Positions 1 through 7,018 of a DNA stretch of 10,854 nucleotides are shown here, in pieces. The DNA comes from Ignavibacteriaceae bacterium (GTDB lineage Bacteria; Bacteroidota; Ignavibacteria; Ignavibacteriales; Ignavibacteriaceae). The DNA is taken from positions 1 through 10,854 of the forward strand of contig JARLHB010000240.1 in NCBI GenBank assembly GCA_031292465.1, in the 5' to 3' direction. The notes beneath the pieces were generated by a model. The model had not been told where the DNA came from, did not search any database, and was given only the letters and a program-made list of their open reading frames with translations. Numbering within the stretch: the first letter of the stretch is position 1; every line of letters starts with the position of its first letter. The translations under genes and the position numbers were made by a program.

Positions 1-566
1 CTGTGTCATGGAATTCCAGTTTCGCCGGGAACAATATTTATAATGTTACGGTTGGCATTAGCCAGTCGGTAAATACTAACCCGGTATATTTTAGTATGCC
101 TGTACAAATAAAAATTACAACCGTAAACGGGGATACTACTGTTACAGTTTTTAATGATGAACAAAGCCAGCAATTTGTGATACAGGTAAACAGTTCCCCG
201 CGTTATATCACTTTTGATCCCAATAATAACATATTAAAAAATTTATCTATGACGGATACAATTGACCTGACTAAGCCGTCTTCTTTTTCATTGGGCCAGA
301 ACTATCCCAATCCTTTTAATCCTTCTACAAATATTGAATATTCCATACCGGTGCAAAGCAGGGGGTACATACCGGTAAAGCTTGTTGTATATGATGTGCT
401 GGGCAGGCAGGTTACCGTTTTAGTAAATCGGCTGCAATCTGCCGGCTCGTATAAAGTAAGTTTTCCGGATCCGGGAGCAAGCCAAATACTACCAAGCGGG
501 TTTTACATATATTCTCTTAGAGCCGGCGATTATTATAAAGTAAAGAAAATGATACTATTGAAGTAA
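1..566 (+). CDS. C-terminal part of a secreted M1-like aminopeptidase with a T9SS type A sorting domain (5' end outside window)
   Basis: The reading frame is open to the left edge, so this is the end of a longer gene; a GTG at position 3 allows a formal start but nothing supports it as real. Counting residues from that GTG, about 12-80 form a beta-rich segment with the pattern 'F.MPV.I.I...GD....V.N...Q.F.I.V...P....FDPNN.ILK', which resembles the C-terminal domain of M1 (aminopeptidase N-like) metallopeptidases in this phylum. Residues about 94-187 are a T9SS type A sorting domain: NYPNPFNPST at 100-109, VYDVLGRQV at 129-137, a G-Y/V-x-F strand near 148-154, SGFYIYSL at 165-172 and the basic ending KKMILLK. 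Such tails direct proteins through the outer membrane and are normally cleaved or anchored at the surface. The catalytic HExxH region would lie upstream and is not visible, so the peptidase call is an inference; the sorting domain is near certain. Confidence 0.85.
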   Translation, partial: VSWNSSFAGNNIYNVTVGISQSVNTNPVYFSMPVQIKITTVNGDTTVTVFNDEQSQQFVIQVNSSPRYITFDPNNNILKNLSMTDTIDLTKPSSFSLGQNYPNPFNPSTNIEYSIPVQSRGYIPVKLVVYDVLGRQVTVLVNRLQSAGSYKVSFPDPGASQILPSGFYIYSLRAGDYYKVKKMILLK

Positions 567-568
567 GT

Positions 569-598
569 CCGGAAAAACCGGTAAAATCTTTATTTTAC
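569..598 (+). repeat. Two adjacent short hairpins after the T9SS protein gene
   Basis: Just after the stop codon lie a CCGG/CCGG hairpin with an A5 loop (569-581) and a perfect 7-bp stem GTAAAAT/ATTTTAC with loop CTTT (581-598). They share base 581, so only one can form fully. No T-run follows, so this is not a textbook intrinsic terminator, although the position just behind a gene end fits a role in 3'-end formation. Confidence 0.4.
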
Positions 599-644
599 AT
601 AATTGTGATAAAGGTATTAAATTCAAATTATCTTTTTATCTTTG

Positions 645-690
645 TTTTGCAAAAGGATATGTAAAGGGTTATATTTACGTAAAATATCCT
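645..690. repeat. Nested inverted repeats and two 10-bp palindromes upstream of the lipoprotein operon
   Basis: AGGATAT (654-660) and ATATCCT (684-690) are perfect inverted arms. Inside them GTAAA (661-665) can pair with TTTAC (674-678). Two perfect 10-bp palindromes overlap the block: TTTTGCAAAA (645-654) and TTTACGTAAA (674-683), with centres 29 bp apart. The block starts about 200 bp before the start codon at 843, so it could be an operator, an RNA fold or simply AT-rich chance symmetry. The symmetry is certain; the function is unknown. Confidence 0.5.
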
Positions 691-762
691 ATAAAAAATC
701 CAATTCTTAAGTGCGGTGCGTAACATAAAATTTTTCGTTTAAATACAAAGTGTAATTTTTTT

Positions 763-774
763 CAATTATAATTG
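763..774. repeat. 12-bp perfect palindrome upstream of the lipoprotein gene
   Basis: CAATTATAATTG reads identically on both strands and lies 68 bp before the ATG at 843, where an operator could sit. The surrounding sequence is very AT-rich, so a palindrome of this size could occur by chance. Confidence 0.3.
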
Positions 775-842
775 TATAGATAATAATTACAAGCAGGTTT
801 TCTATTATTCATTAATTATTTTCAAGTTAACGAGGAGTCCCT

Positions 843-2429
843 ATGAAACAAAATTACGGTAACTATCATATAGTGTTCTTTTCGATATTAATATCACTAT
901 GGATTGTAGGCTGTATTGATTTGCCAACTGATTTGAAAGCACCGCAATGGGATGTAGATCTTAATGTCCCCATTGTAAACAAGACGTATACATTAAATGA
1001 TATCATCAAAAAGCAGAATTATATATCTATACAGGGAACTTCGTCGGCTGACAGCATTTATGTAATACAATCAAATACATACTCCCAGGGTACGGATGTT
1101 GCCAAATTCGTTCAGGTAACTACACAAACGTCTTCTCCGGGTAATATTATTCCGGTTAGTAGCTTAATAGATACAAGTGTAACTATTTATCTTCCAATAC
1201 CTGAAGGCGCAATATTACAAAAAGCTGTTTTTACAAGCGGGGTATTAAAATTCCAGGTTCACAACCCGACTTTAGTAACTGCATATATAAATATGACCCT
1301 GCCGGGTATATCTAAAGATGGTAATCAACTTACCATACATCTGACTGCCCTGCCGGGAGATAATTCCCTGATGGAATATCCGCTTGCCGGATATAATTAC
1401 ACGCTGCCCCAAAATCAGCAAACGGTAAATCAGGATAAAATACAATTCATTATAGGATCGTCATATCCTAATGGTTCAATCCTTGCTTTTTTAACTATGG
1501 ATCTTTACAGCTCTGATTTTTACTTTAGTTCTGTAACCGGTTATCTTCCTACAAAAGATTTGGGCGCTATATCAAATTCTTTCTCATTAAATCTTGGGCA
1601 GGCAACAAATTACCGGGATAAGGTCTCGCTAAAAAACGGCAATCTGAGTTTAAATATTAACTATATATCTGCAAATTCTAATCCCTTCGGCTTTGAGCTA
1701 AAAAATGTTAATATAATAGGAAAACGGGAAGATGGTACCAAGATATATTTAACAGACAATACGGACGGGCAGAATCTTACATTTAAATTAAATAATGGTT
1801 CTTACTCTCACCAGTTTACACAGGATAACAGTAATATAAATTCTTTTATCAGTTTTATACCAAGCAGTGTGGTACTTAATGCTGAATATATTATGAATCC
1901 TGATGGTACGACAGGAACTGTTGCCGTAGCTGATTCAATTAAATTTTCTTCAAGTTTTTCTTCAACAAGCGCTTTAGCTTTTCAAAAATCTGTAATTACG
2001 GATACGGCAGGCATAGATATATCTGACCAGGACAGTAAGAAAATTAAAGATGCTAAAAGCGCATACATAAATGTAAGCGTCCAAAATGGTATTCCTCTTG
2101 ATACCTGGCTTACAATTACTTTAGTGGATACACTGTTTAAACCATTGTTCACACTTAAAAACAGCGGAAGTTCTGATTCATCTTTCTCCTTTAGTGCAGC
2201 ATCAGTTAACACCAGCGGTGAAGTGACTGGTTTAGTAAGTTCAAATTTATTAATCCAGTTGGATTCCACGCAGACTGAGATGCTTTCCAGAGCGCGCCAT
2301 GTTATTTATTCGGCAACACTACAATCAAATACCGGCGCTCAATATGTAACAGTTCGCCCCAATGATGTTCTGAAAGTAAGCGTATATGGCGGCGTAAAGT
2401 ATCATGTAAACACAGACGATTTGAAATAA
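843..2429 (+). CDS. Large envelope lipoprotein, function unknown
   Basis: This 528-aa protein has a lipoprotein signal peptide: a hydrophobic stretch at about 10-22 ends in a lipobox with Cys24 (IVGC) as the lipidation site. The ATG is preceded by GAGGAG at 832-837 with 5 bases between, a strong ribosome binding site that supports this start. After the lipobox comes a motif, WDVDLNVPIVNKTYTLNDII at about 36-55, that resembles the start of many uncharacterised Bacteroidota-group lipoproteins. The rest is rich in Ser, Thr, Asn and Gly with alternating hydrophobic residues, which suggests stacked beta-sandwich domains; there is no further membrane segment and no enzyme motif I recognise. It is followed after 16 bases by an outer-membrane protein gene, so the two are probably co-transcribed and may act together in the outer membrane. 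The lipoprotein call is firm; the role is unknown. Confidence 0.85.
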   Translation: MKQNYGNYHIVFFSILISLWIVGCIDLPTDLKAPQWDVDLNVPIVNKTYTLNDIIKKQNYISIQGTSSADSIYVIQSNTYSQGTDVAKFVQVTTQTSSPGNIIPVSSLIDTSVTIYLPIPEGAILQKAVFTSGVLKFQVHNPTLVTAYINMTLPGISKDGNQLTIHLTALPGDNSLMEYPLAGYNYTLPQNQQTVNQDKIQFIIGSSYPNGSILAFLTMDLYSSDFYFSSVTGYLPTKDLGAISNSFSLNLGQATNYRDKVSLKNGNLSLNINYISANSNPFGFELKNVNIIGKREDGTKIYLTDNTDGQNLTFKLNNGSYSHQFTQDNSNINSFISFIPSSVVLNAEYIMNPDGTTGTVAVADSIKFSSSFSSTSALAFQKSVITDTAGIDISDQDSKKIKDAKSAYINVSVQNGIPLDTWLTITLVDTLFKPLFTLKNSGSSDSSFSFSAASVNTSGEVTGLVSSNLLIQLDSTQTEMLSRARHVIYSATLQSNTGAQYVTVRPNDVLKVSVYGGVKYHVNTDDLK

Positions 2430-2445
2430 GAAGGAGAATAGAATA

Positions 2446-3870
2446 ATGAAAAATTTAGCAATTGTCTTATTTGTTTCGATCGGTTTAAGTATAAATGTTT
2501 TTGCGCAATACGGCTCTGAGGGTTCTACAGATGCAAGAAGCATGAGCCTTGGGAAAACCTCTAATGCCATATCGCAAGGTGTTTATTCTATCGGCATTAA
2601 CCCTGCCAACCTTCTTAATACAAATGAAACAGTGGACATCAGTACTGTGCTGCCGTTGCCTCATTTATCAATAGATGCGGGTACAAACATCCTTTCTGTA
2701 AATGATTTAAACTATTATTTCGGTTCGGTGGACGGGCACGGAAGAGTATTAAGTGATAATGATAAGCAAAATTTAAATTCGTTGTTTAACGGCGGCGGAT
2801 TAGTTTTTGGCAACGCATCATTTACACTTTTTTCAATCGGGATTCGGCTTAAACCATCAATCGGCGCTTTTGCATTTTCGATAAACGATTTTATTGAAGG
2901 TGATGTTACAGTGCCCCAGGCTCTTTCAACATTACTGACGAATGGTAATCCGAAAAACTCAACTTATAATTTTGATGACACCAAATTTAATTCCTGGTGG
3001 TTAAGAAATTATTCACTGAGTTATGCAAGAGAAATTGACGGAATTAAAAGCACTTTCCTTAATAAATTAACTGCCGGAATTTCGTTAAAACTTTATCAGG
3101 GATATGAATATGCACAAAGCGTACAGGTAAACGGAAATAGTGTTCAAACTGGTACAAATAACCAGATAAATTTAAATACTAATTACGTAATACAGTCCGC
3201 ATTCTCAAGCAATTTTCATGTTAAATACAGCTTTGATTCTACAGATACAGGCAAAAGTAATATGAGCGCTTTCCCAAGCCCTGCAGGTACAGGCTTTGGC
3301 TTTGATTTAGGGTTCAGCGCTGAAATATTTAACAACTGGTCGGTTTCTTTGGCAATTACTGATATAGGAAGTATTAAATGGGACCAAAATACCGCGCTTA
3401 CTACTTCAACGGGCCAATATACAATAACTGACGTTACTAATAAGGATCAGCAGGATTCTATTAAGAATAAATTTAAAGGTACCAGTGTTCCCGGCGGAAG
3501 TTTTACAACCGATTTGCCGACAACATTAAGGCTTGGCGCTGCGCATATGTTTAACTTCGGGGAAAACGGTGTTTTCCCGGGAACTTTACTTGTCGCAATG
3601 GATATTAATCAGGGCTTTAATGACGAACCGGGGAACAGCACTAAGACACGCGTCTCAATCGGCGGTGAATGGAAAGCTGCTCATGGCGCTCCTTTGTTAC
3701 GCACAGGCTTTTCATTCGGCGGACTTCTTGGTTTTCACTGGGGACTTGGTTTAGGTATTCCTGCAGGGCCTTTGGAATTTAACCTTGCTACTTTAGACTT
3801 GCAGTCTTTTCTTAAACCCGATTCTGCAAAACACATTTCTGTTGCTTTTGACTCACGCTGGAAGTTTTAA
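2446..3870 (+). CDS. Outer-membrane beta-barrel protein, DUF5723/FadL-like
   Basis: This 474-aa protein has a classical signal peptide: a Lys near the N-terminus, a hydrophobic core at 4-18 and probable cleavage after Ala20 (VFA|Q). AAGGAG at 2431-2436 sits 9 bases before the ATG. The mature N-terminus contains 'ARSMSLGKTSNAISQGVYSI' (30-49) then 'GINPANL' (50-56), the pattern found at the start of PorV/FadL-like and DUF5723 outer-membrane proteins. A later 'WSVSLAITDIGSIKW' (298-312) also fits DUF5723. Many alternating, aromatic-rich strands and a C-terminal strand ending in Trp-Lys-Phe support a beta-barrel inserted by the BAM machinery. No transport substrate can be read from the sequence. 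The family assignment is from recalled pattern, not a search. It shares a probable operon with the preceding lipoprotein and ends the unit at a strong terminator. Confidence 0.8.
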   Translation: MKNLAIVLFVSIGLSINVFAQYGSEGSTDARSMSLGKTSNAISQGVYSIGINPANLLNTNETVDISTVLPLPHLSIDAGTNILSVNDLNYYFGSVDGHGRVLSDNDKQNLNSLFNGGGLVFGNASFTLFSIGIRLKPSIGAFAFSINDFIEGDVTVPQALSTLLTNGNPKNSTYNFDDTKFNSWWLRNYSLSYAREIDGIKSTFLNKLTAGISLKLYQGYEYAQSVQVNGNSVQTGTNNQINLNTNYVIQSAFSSNFHVKYSFDSTDTGKSNMSAFPSPAGTGFGFDLGFSAEIFNNWSVSLAITDIGSIKWDQNTALTTSTGQYTITDVTNKDQQDSIKNKFKGTSVPGGSFTTDLPTTLRLGAAHMFNFGENGVFPGTLLVAMDINQGFNDEPGNSTKTRVSIGGEWKAAHGAPLLRTGFSFGGLLGFHWGLGLGIPAGPLEFNLATLDLQSFLKPDSAKHISVAFDSRWKF

Positions 3871-3883
3871 TACTTAATAATAT

Positions 3884-3909
3884 AAGGCCGGGCACTTGCC
3901 CGGCTTTTT
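3884..3909 (+). terminator. Intrinsic terminator of the lipoprotein/outer-membrane protein operon
   Basis: A perfect GC-rich 7-bp stem GCCGGGC/GCCCGGC (3887-3893 with 3898-3904) with loop ACTT is extended by A-T and G-T pairs on the outside and followed directly by TTTTT. It starts 13 bases after the stop codon at 3868-3870. On the opposite strand the stem is not followed by a comparable T-run, so it mainly serves the + strand. Confidence 0.92.
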
Positions 3910-4037
3910 ATTCCTTTATTTATATCCATCATGTAAAAAAAAATCTCTCTGGAAAATTAAGCGTATTATTTTATGCCTACAGATTGCTTGAAATTATTAA
4001 CTGATATATGCAAGATCTAAAAATTGATTAAATAATT

Positions 4038-4061
4038 CCGACAATCAGATACTGTGTCCGG
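4038..4061 (-). terminator. Possible weak terminator of the lptF-lptG unit
   Basis: On the minus strand, 24 bases after the lptG-like stop codon, CCGGACA pairs with TGTCGG (6 bp with one bulged base, 11-base loop), and an AT-rich tract with a later TTTTT follows. The stem is imperfect and the T-run is not immediate, so this is only a candidate. The rest of the 3910-4084 gap holds no gene; it contains a 9-base A run at 3935-3943. Confidence 0.3.
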
Positions 4062-4084
4062 TTAGCTATAATATAATTAAAATA

Positions 4085-5167
4085 TTATTGAGGTACCCTG
4101 GGCAGATTGATTAAAGCTGCAGCAAGAAAGATAAGATTTGCAGACCATGCGGTTAACAGGGGGCTTAATGCGCCGTTCTTTCCAAAGGCAAGGCTAATCT
4201 GCATAAATACAAGATAAATAAATGTAACAAGAATATTTACACCAACCTGTACTGCAAGTCCGCCCCGCCTTTTATTAGCCGAAATAGGAAGGCCGAAAAA
4301 TACAACAATAATGCTTGCCATTGGAAATGATATACGGGAATAAAATTCTATTAAAGTACTTGTGGGATCATTGCCGGCGCGTTTTTGTGAATCAATTAGT
4401 TTATTAAGCTCACTAAGATTCATATTTTCAGGCTTCTGCTGCTTTGAAGATAAATCTTCAGGTTTAAAATTCAGGTAATTAAGCTGTAATGTTGTAAAGA
4501 AGGATGCGTTCTGATTGTCAGAAGTTAAAGTCCTTTGAATCCCATTATGTGCAGTCCAAATATGCGCAACAGTATCATAAGTCATATTCTGTGCATCAAT
4601 TCTTGAAATTATATTAGTCGGATCATCTTTAGAGAATTCCTCAATGCTTACCTTAATTGCCTGATTTCTTGAATTATCAAAATATGAAATGCTTACAATT
4701 CTTGTTTTTGAATCCTGGAAAAAGATATTACTGCCGAGGTAGTTGTATCCTGAATCCAGATACTTTACCTCAATTTTTTCTTTAGTCTCGTTAGCCATAG
4801 GAACAACATAACCGGAAAAGTAAATTGAGAATAAACTTATGGCAAAGGCTGTAATAAGGAACGGGACCATAAATCTGTATAAGCTTACCCCGCCGGCTTT
4901 AATAGCGGTTAATTCGCTTAAGTTTGCCGCTTTGCCTACGGTAAACAGGGCAGCAAATAAAACAGCGACAGGAGTCATTAATTTTATTATTTCCGGGCTG
5001 AAAACAAGGTAATAGTGAAGTATTATAGGGAAAGGTACGCTTTGATCCAGAAAGTTCCCTATATTCTCAACCATATTAATTACGACGAAAATCATAGTAA
5101 ATGAAATTATACCGAAGACAACAGTCTGGAGAAACTGTTTGATAAGATATTTGTCTATAATTTTCAT
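4085..5167 (-). CDS. lptG: LptG-like lipopolysaccharide export permease (YjgP/YjgQ family)
   Basis: LptF and LptG form the inner-membrane permease that, with the ATPase LptB, extracts LPS and passes it to LptC/LptA. At 360 aa this matches the usual LptG length. The start 'IDKYLIKQFLQT' resembles the LptG opening 'LDRYIGKTIF'. Predicted membrane segments lie at about 12-32, 62-80, 98-120, 276-297, 303-325 and 335-353, giving the 3+3 arrangement, with a periplasmic beta-jellyroll domain between about 121 and 275. The segment 'GKAANLSELTAIKAGGVSLYR' near 78-98, between TM2 and TM3, is the cytoplasmic coupling region typical of the family. The ATG has only a weak AGAAAG before it. It lies 34 bases downstream of the lptF-like gene on the same strand, so the two are probably one operon. 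The F/G distinction rests on length and N-terminal resemblance; the family is sure. Confidence 0.88.
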   Translation of the reverse strand: MKIIDKYLIKQFLQTVVFGIISFTMIFVVINMVENIGNFLDQSVPFPIILHYYLVFSPEIIKLMTPVAVLFAALFTVGKAANLSELTAIKAGGVSLYRFMVPFLITAFAISLFSIYFSGYVVPMANETKEKIEVKYLDSGYNYLGSNIFFQDSKTRIVSISYFDNSRNQAIKVSIEEFSKDDPTNIISRIDAQNMTYDTVAHIWTAHNGIQRTLTSDNQNASFFTTLQLNYLNFKPEDLSSKQQKPENMNLSELNKLIDSQKRAGNDPTSTLIEFYSRISFPMASIIVVFFGLPISANKRRGGLAVQVGVNILVTFIYLVFMQISLAFGKNGALSPLLTAWSANLIFLAAALINLPRVPQ

Positions 5168-5201
5168 TTAAACTTTCTTAAAGCTTTTCCGTCAATGTTT
5201 C

Positions 5202-6590
5202 TCATGGCTGCACAATATCGTTGTCTGGTGTTAAGTTTCTCCACTGCTTAGGTATAAGTTTTTTCAGGAAATTGAAATTCAGAATTATAGTTTCCTGTAT
5301 TGTTTTAGTGGTTAAAATAATTCCCGCAATGCTAAGGAGAATATTGGCAGACCACATACCCCAGAAGGGGGTAATAAGATTTCTATCGGCCAACTTTTCC
5401 CCCCCGATTAAAAATGCCCAATAAATGACAAAGAAAAATAAGCTTATGCTTGCCGCTACGCCAAAGCCGCCTTTTCTTACCATTACACCAAGAGGCGCAC
5501 CTATTAAAATAAATACTATGCATGCTACAGGTAAAGCATATTTTTTATGAATCTCTACCATGTAAGAATTAACCTGATCCTGAATTGATTCCTCAGACCG
5601 GAAACTGGAAAGGACTATATTCTTTGATGTGCGGATCTTTTCGATTGTCCTGTTATAAACAATATCAAGATTATGAATTTTAACCATTGGCATTTGAGCA
5701 GAAGCAAACGGGTTATTGTTGTTTAACAAAAGATATTTTGAAGATTCTTTTTGAAGGCTGTTATGAGAAACATCCCTTATCTTGTTAAGGCTGTCCGCAA
5801 TAACATACATTGCCTTAGTGCCAAGTTCTCTGTCGCCCCTTGCTCCGCCCGGCCCGGATTGCTGAAATGAAAATTGGTCGCCGTTCATTGTGATGCGGTG
5901 TTTATTAAAAAGCAGTTTCCTGTACAAATTACCCTGGTTAACACTTGACTGATGAATTTCGCCGTTCCACAGATCCATTATTAATTTAGACTGGTCTTTA
6001 GAAAAATATATTTTCCCTTTATGTGCAGTTACAATATTAACCTGGGCAGGATCGGTGTAATCATAAATTACAACATCTTCTAATAAATTTGTATTCTTAT
6101 CTATTCCTTTTACCAGAATGGCATAGTTGGCAACCTCCTGCGAAAAGACTCCGGGCTCTAAGGAAAGAGTCGGCTTTTGCCTGGAAATATCCTCCATTAA
6201 GAGTTTAGCATGATGGTTTGCATCAGGAAGGACATCATCATTAAACACAAATAGCAGGTAACCCACAACAATGCTTGCAAGAAACGGCGCCAGCATCATC
6301 CTGTACAGGCTTGAGCCAGACGACTTCATTATTGTAACTTCGTTATTCTGGGACATATTGCCGAATGCCATAAGGGTTGCAACCAAAGTTGCCATAGGCA
6401 CAACAAGCACAACCATCCATGCAAGATTAAAGGTAATTAATTTAATTATTACCCAGGCATCAAGGCCTTTTCCAACAAGCCGGTCGGCAAATTTCATCAG
6501 AAATTGTAGAAGGAATATACACATCAAAGTTATGATGGAGAATACGAACGGTACTACATGATTTCTGAGTATATACATTGATAAAATCAT
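5202..6590 (-). CDS. lptF: LptF-like lipopolysaccharide export permease with an enlarged periplasmic region
   Basis: This is the partner permease subunit for LPS extraction from the inner membrane. Membrane segments are visible at about 12-32, 52-76, 98-118, 350-369, 374-396 and 405-427. The cytoplasmic coupling stretch 'NMSQNNEVTIMKSSGSSLYR' (78-97) and the segment 'HKKYALPVACIVFILIGAPL' (348-367) are typical of the family in Bacteroidota-type bacteria. The protein is 462 aa, about 95 longer than enterobacterial LptF. The extra length sits mainly between the jellyroll (to about 243) and TM4, as a polar, partly helical stretch at about 244-348, plus a tail of about 35 residues after TM6. Longer versions of this kind are usual in the phylum. 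No good ribosome binding site precedes the ATG at 6590; Met5 (codon 6576-6578) is an alternative start. It is the first gene of a unit with the lptG-like gene. Confidence 0.88.
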   Translation of the reverse strand: MILSMYILRNHVVPFVFSIITLMCIFLLQFLMKFADRLVGKGLDAWVIIKLITFNLAWMVVLVVPMATLVATLMAFGNMSQNNEVTIMKSSGSSLYRMMLAPFLASIVVGYLLFVFNDDVLPDANHHAKLLMEDISRQKPTLSLEPGVFSQEVANYAILVKGIDKNTNLLEDVVIYDYTDPAQVNIVTAHKGKIYFSKDQSKLIMDLWNGEIHQSSVNQGNLYRKLLFNKHRITMNGDQFSFQQSGPGGARGDRELGTKAMYVIADSLNKIRDVSHNSLQKESSKYLLLNNNNPFASAQMPMVKIHNLDIVYNRTIEKIRTSKNIVLSSFRSEESIQDQVNSYMVEIHKKYALPVACIVFILIGAPLGVMVRKGGFGVAASISLFFFVIYWAFLIGGEKLADRNLITPFWGMWSANILLSIAGIILTTKTIQETIILNFNFLKKLIPKQWRNLTPDNDIVQP

Positions 6591-6672
6591 AACGTGAATA
6601 TATAAAAGCAGCTAAAGTTTAACAAGTTATACGCGAGAAAAGCTTTAATTCTTATATAATAATTCATCAGTA

Positions 6673-6704
6673 AAAAACAATTTAACAAAGAAGCAATTGT
6701 TTTT
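6673..6704. repeat. Perfect 10-bp inverted repeat in the divergent promoter region
   Basis: AAAAACAATT (6673-6682) and AATTGTTTTT (6695-6704) are exact reverse complements around a 12-base spacer. The block lies 83 bp upstream of the lptF-like start codon. Each strand ends its arm in a T-run, so it could act as an AU-rich bidirectional terminator-like hairpin or as an operator for a dimeric regulator. Confidence 0.45.
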
Positions 6705-7006
6705 AGCCTCAAATAGTTAATTAACCCGGGTGTGCTTCTCCTAAGAGGTGATGTTTTTGGGTTGTCTTGTACAGCATTACGGGGATTTGAATTTAAAATA
6801 AAATAGTTTTAAAATACCAACTTATAAATCATTTTCTTATGTTTTACCTGCTGATTATATATTTCTTGGTTTGGCCTGGTTATTATATTTAATTCATCCC
6901 GGAAAATGATATTATTTGCCTGCATTGATGAATAGAATAAGTTCCATCCTGATTTTGAATATAAGCATTAAAAAAATATGTGTTTTGGATAAAAAAAGAA
7001 TTTAAT

Positions 7007-7011
7007 AGGAG
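7007..7011 (+). promoter_or_regulatory. Shine-Dalgarno sequence that decides a TTG start
   Basis: AGGAG at 7007-7011 lies 7 bases before the TTG at 7019, ideal spacing. No similar motif precedes the upstream in-frame GTG at 6980, where the sequence is an A-rich run. This places the M20 peptidase start at 7019. Confidence 0.75.
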
Positions 7012-7018
7012 TAACGAG

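Larger units (their letters stand above)
6591..7018. other. 428-bp divergent intergenic region
   Basis: This gap separates the minus-strand lptF-like gene from the plus-strand M20 peptidase gene and must hold the promoters for both. I see no convincing gene or tRNA. It contains a perfect AT-rich inverted repeat (6673-6704) and a patch near 6721-6786 with clearly higher GC than its surroundings. No promoter box of either the Bacteroidota (TTG/TAnnTTTG) or the sigma-70 type stands out enough to call. Confidence 0.6.

Noticed and set aside
637..644. TATCTTTG, a match to the Bacteroidota -7 box TAnnTTTG
   Set aside because: No TTG element lies at the proper distance upstream, and it is about 200 bp from the start codon at 843.
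1982..2570. Minus-strand open frames of 95 and 81 codons over the end of the lipoprotein gene and the start of the outer-membrane protein gene
   Set aside because: They overlap two well-supported genes antisense, without ribosome binding sites or recognisable domains.
3935..3943. Nine-base A run that would give a T run on the minus strand, considered as terminator of the lptF-lptG unit
   Set aside because: No stem precedes it on the minus strand; the imperfect hairpin at 4038-4061 is a somewhat better candidate.
6721..6777. Small minus-strand ORF of 18 codons overlapping the GC-richer patch
   Set aside because: No ribosome binding site at suitable distance and no recognisable peptide; kept only as part of the structured-patch finding.
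6751..6801. Small plus-strand ORF of 16 codons in the divergent gap, with AGGTG before the ATG
   Set aside because: The AGGTG directly touches the start codon, leaving no proper spacing, and the peptide is too short to judge.
6892..6933. ATTCATC/GATGAAT 7-bp inverted repeat upstream of the M20 gene
   Set aside because: Short arms with a 28-base spacer in AT-rich DNA are easily due to chance.
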